From assembly GCF_018918235.1 (NCBI RefSeq), contig NZ_JAHLQE010000029.1:1-51599 (forward strand): 51,599 bases of DNA. Direction: 5' to 3'. A program made the position numbers and the translations under genes. Origin of the DNA: Eubacterium sp. MSJ-13. Lineage in GTDB: Bacteria > Bacillota > Clostridia > Lachnospirales > Lachnospiraceae. Under the pieces are notes generated by a model. That model searched no databases. It had not been told where the DNA came from and saw only the letters and a list, made by a program, of their open reading frames with translations. Of the stretch, positions 16,205 through 23,953 are shown one piece after another. Numbering within the stretch: the first letter of the stretch is position 1; each line of letters begins with the position of its first letter.

Positions 16205-16750
16205 TTACAATAACGAATGTCCTTTTTCGCAAATCTTATAAATCTCCTCATATTTTTCTTCTATATAAGGAGTTACTTTTTTTGTTTTTTCTTCCCTTAC
16301 TTTTTTATATACAAAATATGGCAATATCCAGCCTGCAAATGCTGGAACTGCCAGCAAAATACACAGCCATATGATCGGCGGAGATGCCGTAACTGCAAAT
16401 ACTGAGCCTGCCATAAATGCCGTTCCGACAATTCCGACAGAGAGTGCAATTAAAGTTGCCATACTTGTTTTTGAATTTTCCAAAGAAAATATATCTTCCA
16501 TATCAGCCTCAAAATGCCGCTGCAATCTTGTAAGTTCAACCTTATTTACAAGTTTTCTGTTACGCTTTAATTTGATATTTAACATTCCACCATTTTGCTG
16601 TACCGGAAAATTTTCGTCCTGCTGCCAGCCAAAATTTTCATAACAGTCAAGATAAAAAGATGCCATATCATCTCTTACATTTAATTCCTTATATTCATAT
16701 GAAGTAAATTCCCTATGCCCTATGTTGTTTTTTCTCTCCAATATAGCCAC
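16205..16750 (-). CDS. Conserved protein with soluble N-terminus and two C-terminal membrane helices
   Basis: A 181-residue protein of unknown function. Residues 1-95 are soluble and charged (REFTSYEYKELNVRDDM; NRKLVNKVELTRLQRHFEAD); two hydrophobic helices follow (about 98-121, IALSVGIVGTAFMAGSVF; about 125-148, IIWLCILLAVPAFAGWILPY), then a basic, helical cytoplasmic tail. The start is uncertain: GTG at 16750, or TTG at 16741, which has GGGGTG at a better distance. It sits between the YKKIE repeat gene and the histidine kinase, all on one strand. Proteins of this build are seen near two-component systems in gut Firmicutes, but I know of no assigned role. Confidence 0.72.
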   Translation of the reverse strand: MAILERKNNIGHREFTSYEYKELNVRDDMASFYLDCYENFGWQQDENFPVQQNGGMLNIKLKRNRKLVNKVELTRLQRHFEADMEDIFSLENSKTSMATLIALSVGIVGTAFMAGSVFAVTASPPIIWLCILLAVPAFAGWILPYFVYKKVREEKTKKVTPYIEEKYEEIYKICEKGHSLL

Positions 16751-16878
16751 CCCTTATCCTAATTTTTTTAAAAGCACAAGCCTGTTTAAAATAATTATAT
16801 TTACATTTTTACACACGAAAAATAATACATAATATAAGTCATTTTTTACTATCTAATTTCATCTGCCACATTTTTTAT

Positions 16879-17949
16879 TTATTCTGATTTCTCCAAAGTA
16901 ACGGTAAACACTGAGCCGTTTCCTGGACTGCTTTCTACCGCTATCTCCGCATCTGACAACTGAACTATCCTCTTTACCAAAGCGAGTCCTAAACCGTTTC
17001 CAAATGTAGCATGGCTTTTATCACCCTGATAAAACTTATCAAAAATATGCCCTATCACTTCATCACTCATTCCACATCCTGTATCTGCCACCGATACCCT
17101 GACATATTTATCATCACTTGTCTGTGACAATGTAATCGAACCACCCTCTGAAGTAAATTTTATCGCATTGTTAAAGAGATTGTTCCAGACAAGTTCAAGC
17201 AGTCCCTTGTCGGCAGATATATAAACACTGTCCTCAATCTCTACATTAAATTCAATATTTTTCTTTTCCCAGCTTTCCTCAAACTGCACCGCACACTCGC
17301 AAAGCTGTGCGCAAAGGTCATATCTCTCCCTAGCCGGTTTTATCGTCTGCCTTTCAAGTTTGTTTAATTTGAGCATATTTTGAATCAGATAAGCCATTCT
17401 TCTGCTAGAATTTACGATATTATCAACATATTCCATTTCCTTATCATCAAGTTTCTTTCGCTGTAACATCTGTGCATTGCTTGATATAACAGAAAGCGGA
17501 GTCTTAAATTCATGGGAAACATTTGAAAAAAAGTCCGTCTTTAAAGTTTCAATACTTCCAAGTTCCTCCACCATCTTATTAAAATCCTGCACAAGCACAT
17601 CCAGACAATCGGCCTTGTCCTGTGTGTGCTGCGGCTTCATATAAACAGAAAAATCTCCCTCCGCAACTTTTCTTGCTGCATCCGATATTTTTTCCAATGG
17701 CTCCTGATATTTTTTTCTTATCTGCCAGCTTATAAAAAAAGTAAACACAATTGAGCCAAGAAACCAAAAAATGATAACAGACGCAATCCCAACAGCAGGA
17801 ATACTTTTATAATTTATGTAATTTCCGATTATTTTCATCTGTATTGTTGTAATAACTGCTAAAAACAAAAATGAAATAATAAATATAGAAGCCGGAAATA
17901 TTTTTTTCTTTATTCTTGTATCTTTTTCTTCTCTTTTTTTCATCCTCAC
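16879..17949 (-). CDS. Sensor histidine kinase
   Basis: A 356-residue membrane kinase. Two transmembrane helices (about 17-38 and 52-74) leave only a very short external loop (KIIGNYINYKSIPAVG), typical of kinases that sense within the membrane or through a partner, such as those responding to cell-wall antibiotics. A HAMP-like linker (80-130) precedes HisKA with the phospho-accepting H146 (FFSNVSHEFKTPLSV) and the HATPase domain with N, G1 (VADTGCGM) and G2 (GNGLGLALV) boxes. GTG at 17949 overlaps the regulator's stop; ATG at 17943 is the alternative start. It pairs with the response regulator just upstream. Confidence 0.93.
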   Translation of the reverse strand: MRMKKREEKDTRIKKKIFPASIFIISFLFLAVITTIQMKIIGNYINYKSIPAVGIASVIIFWFLGSIVFTFFISWQIRKKYQEPLEKISDAARKVAEGDFSVYMKPQHTQDKADCLDVLVQDFNKMVEELGSIETLKTDFFSNVSHEFKTPLSVISSNAQMLQRKKLDDKEMEYVDNIVNSSRRMAYLIQNMLKLNKLERQTIKPARERYDLCAQLCECAVQFEESWEKKNIEFNVEIEDSVYISADKGLLELVWNNLFNNAIKFTSEGGSITLSQTSDDKYVRVSVADTGCGMSDEVIGHIFDKFYQGDKSHATFGNGLGLALVKRIVQLSDAEIAVESSPGNGSVFTVTLEKSE

Positions 17950-18614
17950 ACTACCGCCTTATACCCAAGTCCTCTCACTGTCTTAATCTCAAATCCATCA
18001 CAAGCTGAAAATTTGTCCCTGAGTTTCGTTATATAAACATCCACCGCCCTAAGACTTGTATCTGTGTCAATTTCCCAAAACTCATCCATAAGCTGTACTC
18101 TTGTAAAAGTTTTCTTAGGATATGAAAGCAATTTAAAAAGAATGTTAAATTCTCTTGTTGCAACAGGTATTTCTTCCCCGTCAATCTCAGCAGTCATCGC
18201 ATCCGCATCAAGCACAAGATTGCCTATCGTAAGTTTACGCTCCATCTCAATATTTGCCCGTCTTAAAAGTGCTTTCACACGCATTTCAAGTTCTGCGAGT
18301 TCTATCGGTTTTACCATGTAATCATCAATTCCAATCTGAAATCCCTTTTGTTTGGAACTAAGGTCATCTTTTGCCGACATAAAAAGAATAGGTATATGTT
18401 TATTTATCTCCCTTATCTTTTGTGCAAACTCAAAACCATCCACACCCGGCATCATTATGTCGGAAATAATTATCTCATATAAACTGTTATAAAGTTCGTC
18501 AAATGCGTCCTTTGCATTTAACACTCCCTTTGTTTCAAATCCACAATCATTTAACCATGTGCATACTGTTTTATTTAATTTTTCATCATCATCAACAACT
18601 AATATGTGAACCAT
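17946..18614 (-). CDS. OmpR/PhoB-family response regulator
   Basis: A 222-residue DNA-binding regulator: receiver domain (1-120) with acidic pocket D8-D10, phospho-acceptor D52 (IISDIMMPG) and K in the conserved MVKP; then a winged-helix output domain (130-222) ending KLRDKFSACDGFEIKTVRGLGYK. It is activated by the kinase encoded 4 bp into its 3' end. The ribosome site GGGAGG is strong. Its likely targets share the tandem 11-bp motif at 16030-16054 and 19574-19598, which flank the gene pair. Its own 5' region carries a repeat copy rather than that motif. Confidence 0.95.
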   Translation of the reverse strand: MVHILVVDDDEKLNKTVCTWLNDCGFETKGVLNAKDAFDELYNSLYEIIISDIMMPGVDGFEFAQKIREINKHIPILFMSAKDDLSSKQKGFQIGIDDYMVKPIELAELEMRVKALLRRANIEMERKLTIGNLVLDADAMTAEIDGEEIPVATREFNILFKLLSYPKKTFTRVQLMDEFWEIDTDTSLRAVDVYITKLRDKFSACDGFEIKTVRGLGYKAVV

Positions 18615-18649
18615 TTTTTCCTCCCTGTGAATTTTTGTTTATTATTTTT

Positions 18650-18752
18650 TAACACTATCAAGAGGAGAACAAGCCTCTTTCTGATATGCTGTAATAGCAA
18701 CTAATAGTGTTATGAGCAAGTAACAGAGCGAATTGTGAATATTCGCTTGTCT
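18650..18752 (-). repeat. Dispersed hairpin repeat family A (copy 5, long form)
   Basis: Read on the minus strand: stem AGCGAAT/ATTCGCT (plus-strand 18741-18747 and 18727-18733), loop 7 nt, then TGTTACTTGCTCATAACACT, an interior with its own small dyad, and CTTGATAGTGTTAAAAAATA. G to A in one arm is matched by C to T in the other. TAACACTAT and ATAGTGTTA form a second, outer dyad. It fills much of the 18615-18885 gap; the rest shows nothing. Confidence 0.75.
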
Positions 18753-18885
18753 TGCAATATTTATAATTGTTTGGTCTTTTTGTTTTGTTACATTTTACTT
18801 TACAAACTTTATCGTCTTATACATAGCAAAATCTCATTATTGCCTTTTGCGTTGTAAAATTTATAACATTTTCAATTCTTACATT

Positions 18886-19521
18886 TTACTGCTTTTTGCA
18901 TTGTATCCCTCGCACCCGAAGCAGCATGAATATCCCTATTATCGTACTGACACACCCCATCAAAAGTCCCATTATTCCATTTGAAAATGATGGGTCATAG
19001 TCTGCAACATCTTCATGTGTAAAAGAAAGAAGTGCAGTCTGTGTCAACACCAGTGAAATCAATGAAGCTGCAAGGCTCACCATCTTTAACGCATGATATA
19101 ATAATTCTTTATTTTTGCGTTCAACGATAACACCACGGATATTCAGTCCTATTTCAGTAAATGTGAATGTTGCAATCGCAAGTCCCACGTTAATCCCATA
19201 ATGTGGAACTTCCGGCTTAAATAAAAGTCTTGTTGAATATATGGCGTAAAGCACACTTGCCACAATCAATATTATACCAGTCAGCCGATAATGTGCATAC
19301 TGTTTTTCCCTGCTCTTACCTATTCCCTTTAATGCACACATTTTTGCGATTACCATGCCAAATGTGTAAAAAGCACTAACACAGGTAAAAAATGATAATG
19401 AAATCAATCCAACTATCAGCTTTCCTAAACCTACAACGAAATTTCCAATACAGGCAGCCCCCGTTATATGTAAAGAATATTTATTATTGATACTTTTTAT
19501 TCTAATAAAAAAATTTCCCAT
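18886..19521 (-). CDS. Membrane protein of unknown function
   Basis: A protein of about 211 residues with roughly five to six hydrophobic segments (for example AACIGNFVVGLGKLIVGLIS, LTGIILIVASVLYAIYS, MGLLMGCVSTIIGIFMLLRV) and short charged loops; it ends in the basic RVRGIQCKKQ. I do not recognise a family. The ATG at 19521 was preferred over one 21 bp upstream because AGAGGTG lies at the right distance. It carries the 25-bp motif 53 bp upstream of its start, identical to the one before the YKKIE gene, so it is a candidate target of the two-component system immediately downstream. Confidence 0.75.
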   Translation of the reverse strand: MGNFFIRIKSINNKYSLHITGAACIGNFVVGLGKLIVGLISLSFFTCVSAFYTFGMVIAKMCALKGIGKSREKQYAHYRLTGIILIVASVLYAIYSTRLLFKPEVPHYGINVGLAIATFTFTEIGLNIRGVIVERKNKELLYHALKMVSLAASLISLVLTQTALLSFTHEDVADYDPSFSNGIMGLLMGCVSTIIGIFMLLRVRGIQCKKQ

Positions 19522-19573
19522 GATATGCACCTCTTTTAGCATATATCATAGGAAATTTATGTTTATCTTATAT

Positions 19574-19598
19574 TTGAGTTTTGTTTCAGAATTGTTAA
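19574..19598 (-). promoter_or_regulatory. Shared 25-bp motif, candidate response-regulator site (copy 2)
   Basis: Identical over 25 bases to 16030-16054. Here it precedes the gene starting at 19521, with a possible -10 (TATAAG) shortly after, so the motif would replace or overlap the -35 region, as usual for PhoB-type activation. Confidence 0.6.
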
Positions 19599-19612
19599 TT
19601 CTTATATATTTT

Positions 19613-19684
19613 CTTACGCACTAACTTATGTACTTTGTTACCCAATTATACACAAATTTTTAGAACATTAAAACCCACTAACCC
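19613..19684 (+). repeat. Left direct repeat flanking fic
   Basis: TACTTTGTTACCCAATTATA then CACAAATTTTTAGAACATTA: about 70 bp closely similar to 21044-21113, in the same orientation. It includes the last unit of the 36-bp tandem array and its right-hand flank, yet lies on the other side of the fic gene. Confidence 0.7.
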
Positions 19685-19687
19685 AAA

Positions 19688-19735
19688 AGTCAAGCGGATA
19701 TTCGCAATCCGTTCTGCCACTTACTCATAACACTC
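19688..19735 (+). repeat. Dispersed hairpin repeat family A (copy 6)
   Basis: Stem AGCGGAT (19693-19699) with ATCCGTT (19707-19713), loop ATTCGCA; the C-to-T change still pairs as G-U in RNA. It ends TTACTCATAACACT. It touches the 3' end of fic. Confidence 0.7.
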
Positions 19736-19738
19736 TTT

Positions 19739-20731
19739 TCAGACCTTTACATAACGCTGGTTTCTGCTTTTAGGCTTATCAGGAATAGTCATTCGCACCA
19801 AATTTAACTCCATTGCCGGATGAAGATAATTCCTGCGGAAACCATCTTTTGATTTTAGTCCAAGTTTTTCCATAAGTTTACTGCTTGTATATGGCACATC
19901 ATAATCCATTATCTCAAGCAGTTTTTCTACCTTTTCTGGAATCTGCATACTATCATCATCAATCTGCAATGAAAGTTCATCTAATATCTTATCAATCTGA
20001 GATAACATAAATTCAATAAAAAAAGTAGACTCACCATCGACATGGCACTTTGTAATTGCATTATAATAATCATCCTGAAATTTTTCAATCTGACTTTCAA
20101 TAGGAATATATTCAAACATTGCTTTCCATTTTGATAATATAGCAGTATGCCACAATCTTGCCATTCTGCCATTGCCGTCTGAGAACGGATGAATAAATAC
20201 AAACTCATAGTGAAATATACTGCTCAATATCAATGGATGGATTTCTCCACGAACCCTTTTCATCCAATCAAAAAGCTGAGTCATCAACTGTGGAACCAAA
20301 TGAGCCGGCGGAGCCATAAAAATACACTGCTCACCATTAAATACTCCTTCTTCCCCATGACGAAATTCACCTGATTCATCTACAATATATTTTGTCATAA
20401 TTCCATGAAATCGTTTTAAATCTGCAATACTATACGGATTTATTTCTGAAATTTTTTCATATGCATCATAAGCATTTTTTACTTCCTGTATCTCCTTTAG
20501 CTCTCCAAATACAAGTTTTCCATTTATAACATCCCTGACCTGTTCAACAGAAAGCGAATTTGCCTCGATTTTTAAAGAAGAATGTATTGACCTGATCCTA
20601 TTATTTTTTCTAAGATGTGGTTTTGCTTCCATGTCACTTATAAATGTAATGCGTCCAATCTTCTCAGAAATAGCCGCTACATAAGATAACATACTGTTCG
20701 TAATTGTAAATGGCGGATTATAATCACCCAT
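19739..20731 (-). CDS. Fic family protein (probable AMP transferase)
   Basis: A 330-residue protein. The Fic core motif is intact, HPFSDGNGRMAR at 181-192, with the catalytic H181, so it can probably transfer AMP (or another nucleotide moiety) to a target hydroxyl. Near the N-terminus SSLKIEAN (51-58) fits the autoinhibitory helix motif SxxxE(G/N) loosely, with A in place of G/N, making this a class II Fic with built-in restraint. A C-terminal winged-helix-like region (LLEIMDYDVPYTSSKLMEKLGLKS) is common in this Fic/DUF4172-type group. No separate antitoxin gene is adjacent. The ribosome site GGAGG is strong. The gene is bracketed by ~70-bp direct repeats, and its promoter must lie in or near the tandem array upstream. 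Confidence 0.92.
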   Translation of the reverse strand: MGDYNPPFTITNSMLSYVAAISEKIGRITFISDMEAKPHLRKNNRIRSIHSSLKIEANSLSVEQVRDVINGKLVFGELKEIQEVKNAYDAYEKISEINPYSIADLKRFHGIMTKYIVDESGEFRHGEEGVFNGEQCIFMAPPAHLVPQLMTQLFDWMKRVRGEIHPLILSSIFHYEFVFIHPFSDGNGRMARLWHTAILSKWKAMFEYIPIESQIEKFQDDYYNAITKCHVDGESTFFIEFMLSQIDKILDELSLQIDDDSMQIPEKVEKLLEIMDYDVPYTSSKLMEKLGLKSKDGFRRNYLHPAMELNLVRMTIPDKPKSRNQRYVKV

Positions 20732-20746
20732 ACTACACCTCCAGCC

Positions 20747-21075
20747 TGTGTACTAATTTGCACACTAACATATATATTAACTTACATACTTTCCTGCATA
20801 ACAAGTTTGTGTCAAGTGTGCGCAGACACAAATCTTGTGTGTGAAAAATCGGATTTTTATAAAATCCTGCATATATGGATTTTTCACACTACATACATAC
20901 TAACTTGCGTACTTTCTTACATATTAACATACATACTAACTTACACACTTTCATGTATATTAAAATATGCATATGTGCTAACTTACGCACTTTTTTGTAC
21001 ATTAACATACACACTAACTTGCATACTTTCTTACACATTAACATACATATTAACTTGCGTACTTTCTTTCTCAAT
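20747..21075. repeat. 36-bp tandem repeat array, interrupted
   Basis: Five degenerate units of about 36 bp (type CATACATACTAACTTGCGTA + CTTTCTTACATATTAA) run from 20889 to 21075; at least one more unit lies at 20764-20800, separated by a 90-bp structured insert. Because 36 is a multiple of three, several frames stay open and give meaningless repetitive peptides (KKVRKLVCMLMC). I do not treat these as genes. The region 21076-21236 holds the right direct repeat and otherwise nothing recognised. Confidence 0.8.
20801..20890 (+). repeat. Structured repeat family B, full element inserted in the array
   Basis: Contains TTTGTGTC (20806-20813)/GACACAAA (20825-20832), the alternative hairpin ACACAA-ATC-TTGTGT (20826-20840), and a perfect 12-bp inverted repeat GTGTGAAAAATC (20839-20850)/GATTTTTCACAC (20878-20889) enclosing GGATTTT-TAT-AAAATCC. 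Tandem-array sequence resumes on both sides, so it looks inserted. Its start, CAAGTTTGTGTCAAGTG, is repeated at the right edge of the window. Confidence 0.6.
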
Positions 21076-21113
21076 TATACACAAATTCTCAGAATATTAA
21101 AACCACAGAACCT
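21044..21113 (+). repeat. Right direct repeat flanking fic
   Basis: TACTTTCTTTCTCAATTATA then CACAAATTCTCAGAATATTA: partner of 19613-19684, about 1.43 kb away in the same orientation. Confidence 0.7.
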
Positions 21114-21236
21114 TGATTATCCGCCATATGATAATTATAGGTATCGAATAATACCACTTTTATATCAAATCCTCTTTTTATAACAGTTCAATCTTTCATT
21201 TGTTACATTCATAAAACCGCAAGCCCAAAATCAAAT

Positions 21237-22592
21237 TCAATTCTGCGATTGAACAGCACTCTCTTTCTTACTCATATATATAAAAAATATAACATTCAAA
21301 ACAATTCCCACAACCGTTGATGTTGGTGCTGCAAGTCCGATATTTGTAAGGCTTGCGTTAGGCTGGATACTCATGATATAAGCCATTGGCAGACGCACCA
21401 GAAGTGTCTGTGTAAGTCCCTGTATCATTACCCATAATGTCTTATTGTTTCCGTTAAAATAACCTACCATACTGAACAATACGGCTGTCACTATCGTTTC
21501 AGGTGCAAAGCCTTTCAAATATTCAAATCCCTTTTGTATAACTGCGGCATCATTTGAAAAGCATCCGGCAAGGATATCGCCCTTAAACATTACTATACAA
21601 AATACAACACATCCAAATGCAACACCGACTCCAATTCCTGTAAACATCGCCTGTCTTGCTCTTTTTTTGTTTCCTGCACCGACATTCTGCGATACGAAAG
21701 AAGCCATTGACTGCATAAGTGAACTTGGTATCAACATTGCAAAGTTTACTATCTTGCAGGCAACTCCATAGCCTGATGATGCTTCAAGACCAAGCCTGTT
21801 TACAAATGCACAGAGTGCCAGAAACGAAAGCTGTGTCAAGAACTCCTGCAATGCCAGCGGCAGACCTATTTCAAGGAATTTACGGCACTGTTTGTTTAAT
21901 CCAAAATCTGATTTTGATATTGAAAATGGAAGTTTTTTCTTGACTAGCATCACAATCGCACATACAACGCTTACTGCCTGAGCAAGAACGGTTGCGAGTG
22001 CCGCACCTGCCGCATCCATATGAAGTCCTGCTACCAGAAGCATATCACCAACAATATTTACAATACAGGCAACAAGTACAAATATCAATGGTGACCTGCT
22101 GTCACCAAGTCCTCTGAAAATAGCTGCAAGCACATTATAGGCAACTATAAAGAATATTCCGCTGCCACAGATACGGACATAAACCGTTGTCAGACTGACT
22201 GCTTCCGTTGGTGCCTGCATCAGAACTGAAATAGGTTTTGCAAAACATACCATAAGAATAAACAAGCCTATTGATATTATCGTAAAGACAACAGCAGCCC
22301 CGCCAATTACCTCGCCTATCTGCTCCGTTTTTTTCTCTCCAATATATCTTGCTATAAGAACCGTAATACCCATAGCAAACTGTGTAACAACAAATGTCAC
22401 AAGATTAAGCACCTGACTTCCTGTTGATACCGCTGAAAGTCCTGCTGTCGAGCCAAATCTTCCAACGACAAGAAGGTCTACTGCACCGTAAGCCGCCTGC
22501 AAAACAAGTGCTCCTAAAATCGGAAGCATAAACCAGAACAATTTCTTTAATATACTTCCCTGCGTAAAATCTGTTTTATCATTACTACTCAA
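21237..22592 (-). CDS. MATE family efflux transporter
   Basis: A complete MATE antiporter of about 451 residues with twelve hydrophobic segments. Conserved blocks: MLPILGALVLQAAYGAVDLLVVGRFG near the N-terminus, AIFRGLGDSRSPL, and ASFVSQNVGAGNKKRARQ at the start of the second half. The start is probably the TTG at 22592, 8 nt after AGGAG and overlapping the MarR stop (TTGAGTAG); a GTG at 22601 overlaps the ribosome site and is less likely. It is co-transcribed with the MarR gene, which presumably represses the operon until a substrate of the pump binds. It differs from the MATE at 7037 and is not a recent copy. Confidence 0.92.
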   Translation of the reverse strand: MSSNDKTDFTQGSILKKLFWFMLPILGALVLQAAYGAVDLLVVGRFGSTAGLSAVSTGSQVLNLVTFVVTQFAMGITVLIARYIGEKKTEQIGEVIGGAAVVFTIISIGLFILMVCFAKPISVLMQAPTEAVSLTTVYVRICGSGIFFIVAYNVLAAIFRGLGDSRSPLIFVLVACIVNIVGDMLLVAGLHMDAAGAALATVLAQAVSVVCAIVMLVKKKLPFSISKSDFGLNKQCRKFLEIGLPLALQEFLTQLSFLALCAFVNRLGLEASSGYGVACKIVNFAMLIPSSLMQSMASFVSQNVGAGNKKRARQAMFTGIGVGVAFGCVVFCIVMFKGDILAGCFSNDAAVIQKGFEYLKGFAPETIVTAVLFSMVGYFNGNNKTLWVMIQGLTQTLLVRLPMAYIMSIQPNASLTNIGLAAPTSTVVGIVLNVIFFIYMSKKESAVQSQN

Positions 22593-23034
22593 TCGTAACA
22601 CTCCTCTCTGACATTACTTTGTAAAGTTTTTCAATAGTCCTTATCGTACATTCCGCATCTTCCTCCGAAATATCTTCAAGAAGCGGAAGTAATCTGTTAA
22701 AATACTGCTCACTATATACCTGCAACATATGTCTTCCCTCATCTGTAACAGTAATATAGGTAACACGACCGTCAATCTCGGAAGTCTGTTTGTGAAGATA
22801 ACCTTTTGTCTCCATCTCTTTTACAGTGCGTGTCACACCCGGACGCGGAATATCAAGTGCATCACTTATATCTGATACCTTTACACTTACACCCTGTTGT
22901 CCCAATGACTCAACTACATCCAGATAGTGGATATATGACGGTGTAACCCCCTTTGGAAGTGGAGGAAGTAAATCTCTTGACCGCTTTGCCAGATAGCACG
23001 CATCAAACATTGCTTTTATCTTTTCGATAGTCAT
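22585..23034 (-). CDS. MarR-family regulator of the MATE operon
   Basis: A 149-residue winged-helix repressor. The DNA-binding core is VKVSDISDALDIPRPGVTRT followed by VKEMETKGYLHKQTSEIDGR, with the wing DGRVTYITVTDEGR. It is the first gene of a two-gene operon with the exporter, overlapping it slightly. The promoter at 23182-23210 is followed by the repetitive sequence GTAATTAACAGAGGTAATTA on the minus strand, a plausible own operator. The ligand is unknown. The ribosome site AGAGG precedes the ATG. Confidence 0.93.
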   Translation of the reverse strand: MTIEKIKAMFDACYLAKRSRDLLPPLPKGVTPSYIHYLDVVESLGQQGVSVKVSDISDALDIPRPGVTRTVKEMETKGYLHKQTSEIDGRVTYITVTDEGRHMLQVYSEQYFNRLLPLLEDISEEDAECTIRTIEKLYKVMSERSVTIE

Positions 23035-23181
23035 GATAAAACCTCTTTCCTATGCTTTTTTAATATCCATAGCGTAATTTTTTAATTACCGTTCATCAAC
23101 AAGCTGTACTTCTGCTGTTATGCTATGTGTCTTTTAAAAACAAAAAGCCAATATAATTACCTCTGTTAATTACCATAGATA

Positions 23182-23210
23182 ACTATATTGACTTTTTCTT
23201 ATTTTGTCAA
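23182..23210 (-). promoter_or_regulatory. Promoter of the MarR-MATE operon
   Basis: On the minus strand TTGACA (23210-23205), 17-bp spacer, TATAGT (23187-23182). Downstream, at about 23150-23180, GGTAATTA repeats could bind MarR. Confidence 0.7.
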
Positions 23211-23277
23211 TACAAACTTTTTAATTTTTAAATAAATTGCAACAGCTCAGCCTTGAATCTCCATATTGAATTTAATT

Positions 23278-23802
23278 TTACGCCCTAACAAATGATTGCG
23301 ATAATTTTTTCTTAATATCCCTCAATTCATTATCCTCAAAACATCTCTCAGGCAGTATAAATGCCTGCATTGCACCATAAAATATGTAGATATAACCTCT
23401 CTCCTCATAAACACTAACAATATCATTATACTTAACTACAGTCTTATCCTGTCCGCAAGTCTCAACGATATTATCATCCAAAAACTCAATTACAGCCTTA
23501 TCATGATAAGGAAGTTTTCCGTCACTTTTCATTTTTATGATATTCTTCCTGATATTCCTACGCATCATCAAAGGCACGAAAAACCACCATAAAACAGCTA
23601 CTAAAACCGCAATACCAATCACTGTCAGTATAAGCCCTGTTTCAATATTGATAATGAGCAATGCCAAAACAAAAACAAACATAGCAACAGGAAAAGAAAT
23701 TCTTGTAGCTAAAAGAGAATACTTTCCTATCTTTGAATGTTTCAGATATGAGTAATTAAATTCAATATAATCGTTGTCATTTAAATCAATGTTATACTTC
23801 AT
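23278..23802 (-). CDS. YcxB-like membrane protein
   Basis: A 174-residue protein of the YcxB-like family: an N-terminal segment MKYNIDLNDNDYIEFNYSYL, two transmembrane helices (about 30-52 and 55-76, IETGLILTVIGIAVLVAVLWWFF with a polar join), then a cytoplasmic beta-rich domain (FLDDNIVETCGQDKTVVKYNDIVSVYEERGYIYIFYG, ending with FILPERCF and a charged helix) resembling a PH-like fold. The function of the family is unknown. The ribosome site GGGAGG is strong. It stands alone between the MarR-MATE promoter and the antiporter gene. Confidence 0.8.
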   Translation of the reverse strand: MKYNIDLNDNDYIEFNYSYLKHSKIGKYSLLATRISFPVAMFVFVLALLIINIETGLILTVIGIAVLVAVLWWFFVPLMMRRNIRKNIIKMKSDGKLPYHDKAVIEFLDDNIVETCGQDKTVVKYNDIVSVYEERGYIYIFYGAMQAFILPERCFEDNELRDIKKKLSQSFVRA

Positions 23803-23881
23803 AAAAAACCTCCCTGCTTTCGTTTTTTATATTATTGTAAGGTTCAATAGCAGCCAGCAATCTATGGAGATAAAATCCCCA

Positions 23882-23953
23882 ATCAAGCGGATATTCTCAA
23901 TCCGCTCTGCTACTGCTCATAACACTATTAGCTGCTACCGCAGCATATCAGAA
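23882..23953 (+). repeat. Dispersed hairpin repeat family A (copy 7)
   Basis: Stem AGCGGAT (23886-23892) with ATCCGCT (23900-23906), loop ATTCTCA, followed by CTGCTACTGCTCATAACACT, then ATTAGCTGCTACCGCAGCAT, which matches the long form at 18.7 kb. Its right end runs into the coding end of the antiporter gene. Confidence 0.75.

Noticed and set aside
18615-18885. Riboswitch or small RNA gene in the 270-bp gap upstream of the response regulator
   Set aside because: The structure seen is explained by a long copy of repeat family A; no known riboswitch core was recognised.
19739-20731. Fic as half of a classical toxin-antitoxin pair (FicTA)
   Set aside because: No small antitoxin gene is adjacent and a self-inhibitory motif is present in the protein itself.
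20889-21075. CRISPR-like array
   Set aside because: Units abut with no unique spacers, drift freely, and no cas gene is present.
20807-21183. Long open frames on both strands in the tandem array
   Set aside because: They arise because the repeat unit is 36 bp, a multiple of three. The peptides are low-complexity (repeating YILTY, KKVRKLVCM) and have no ribosome sites.
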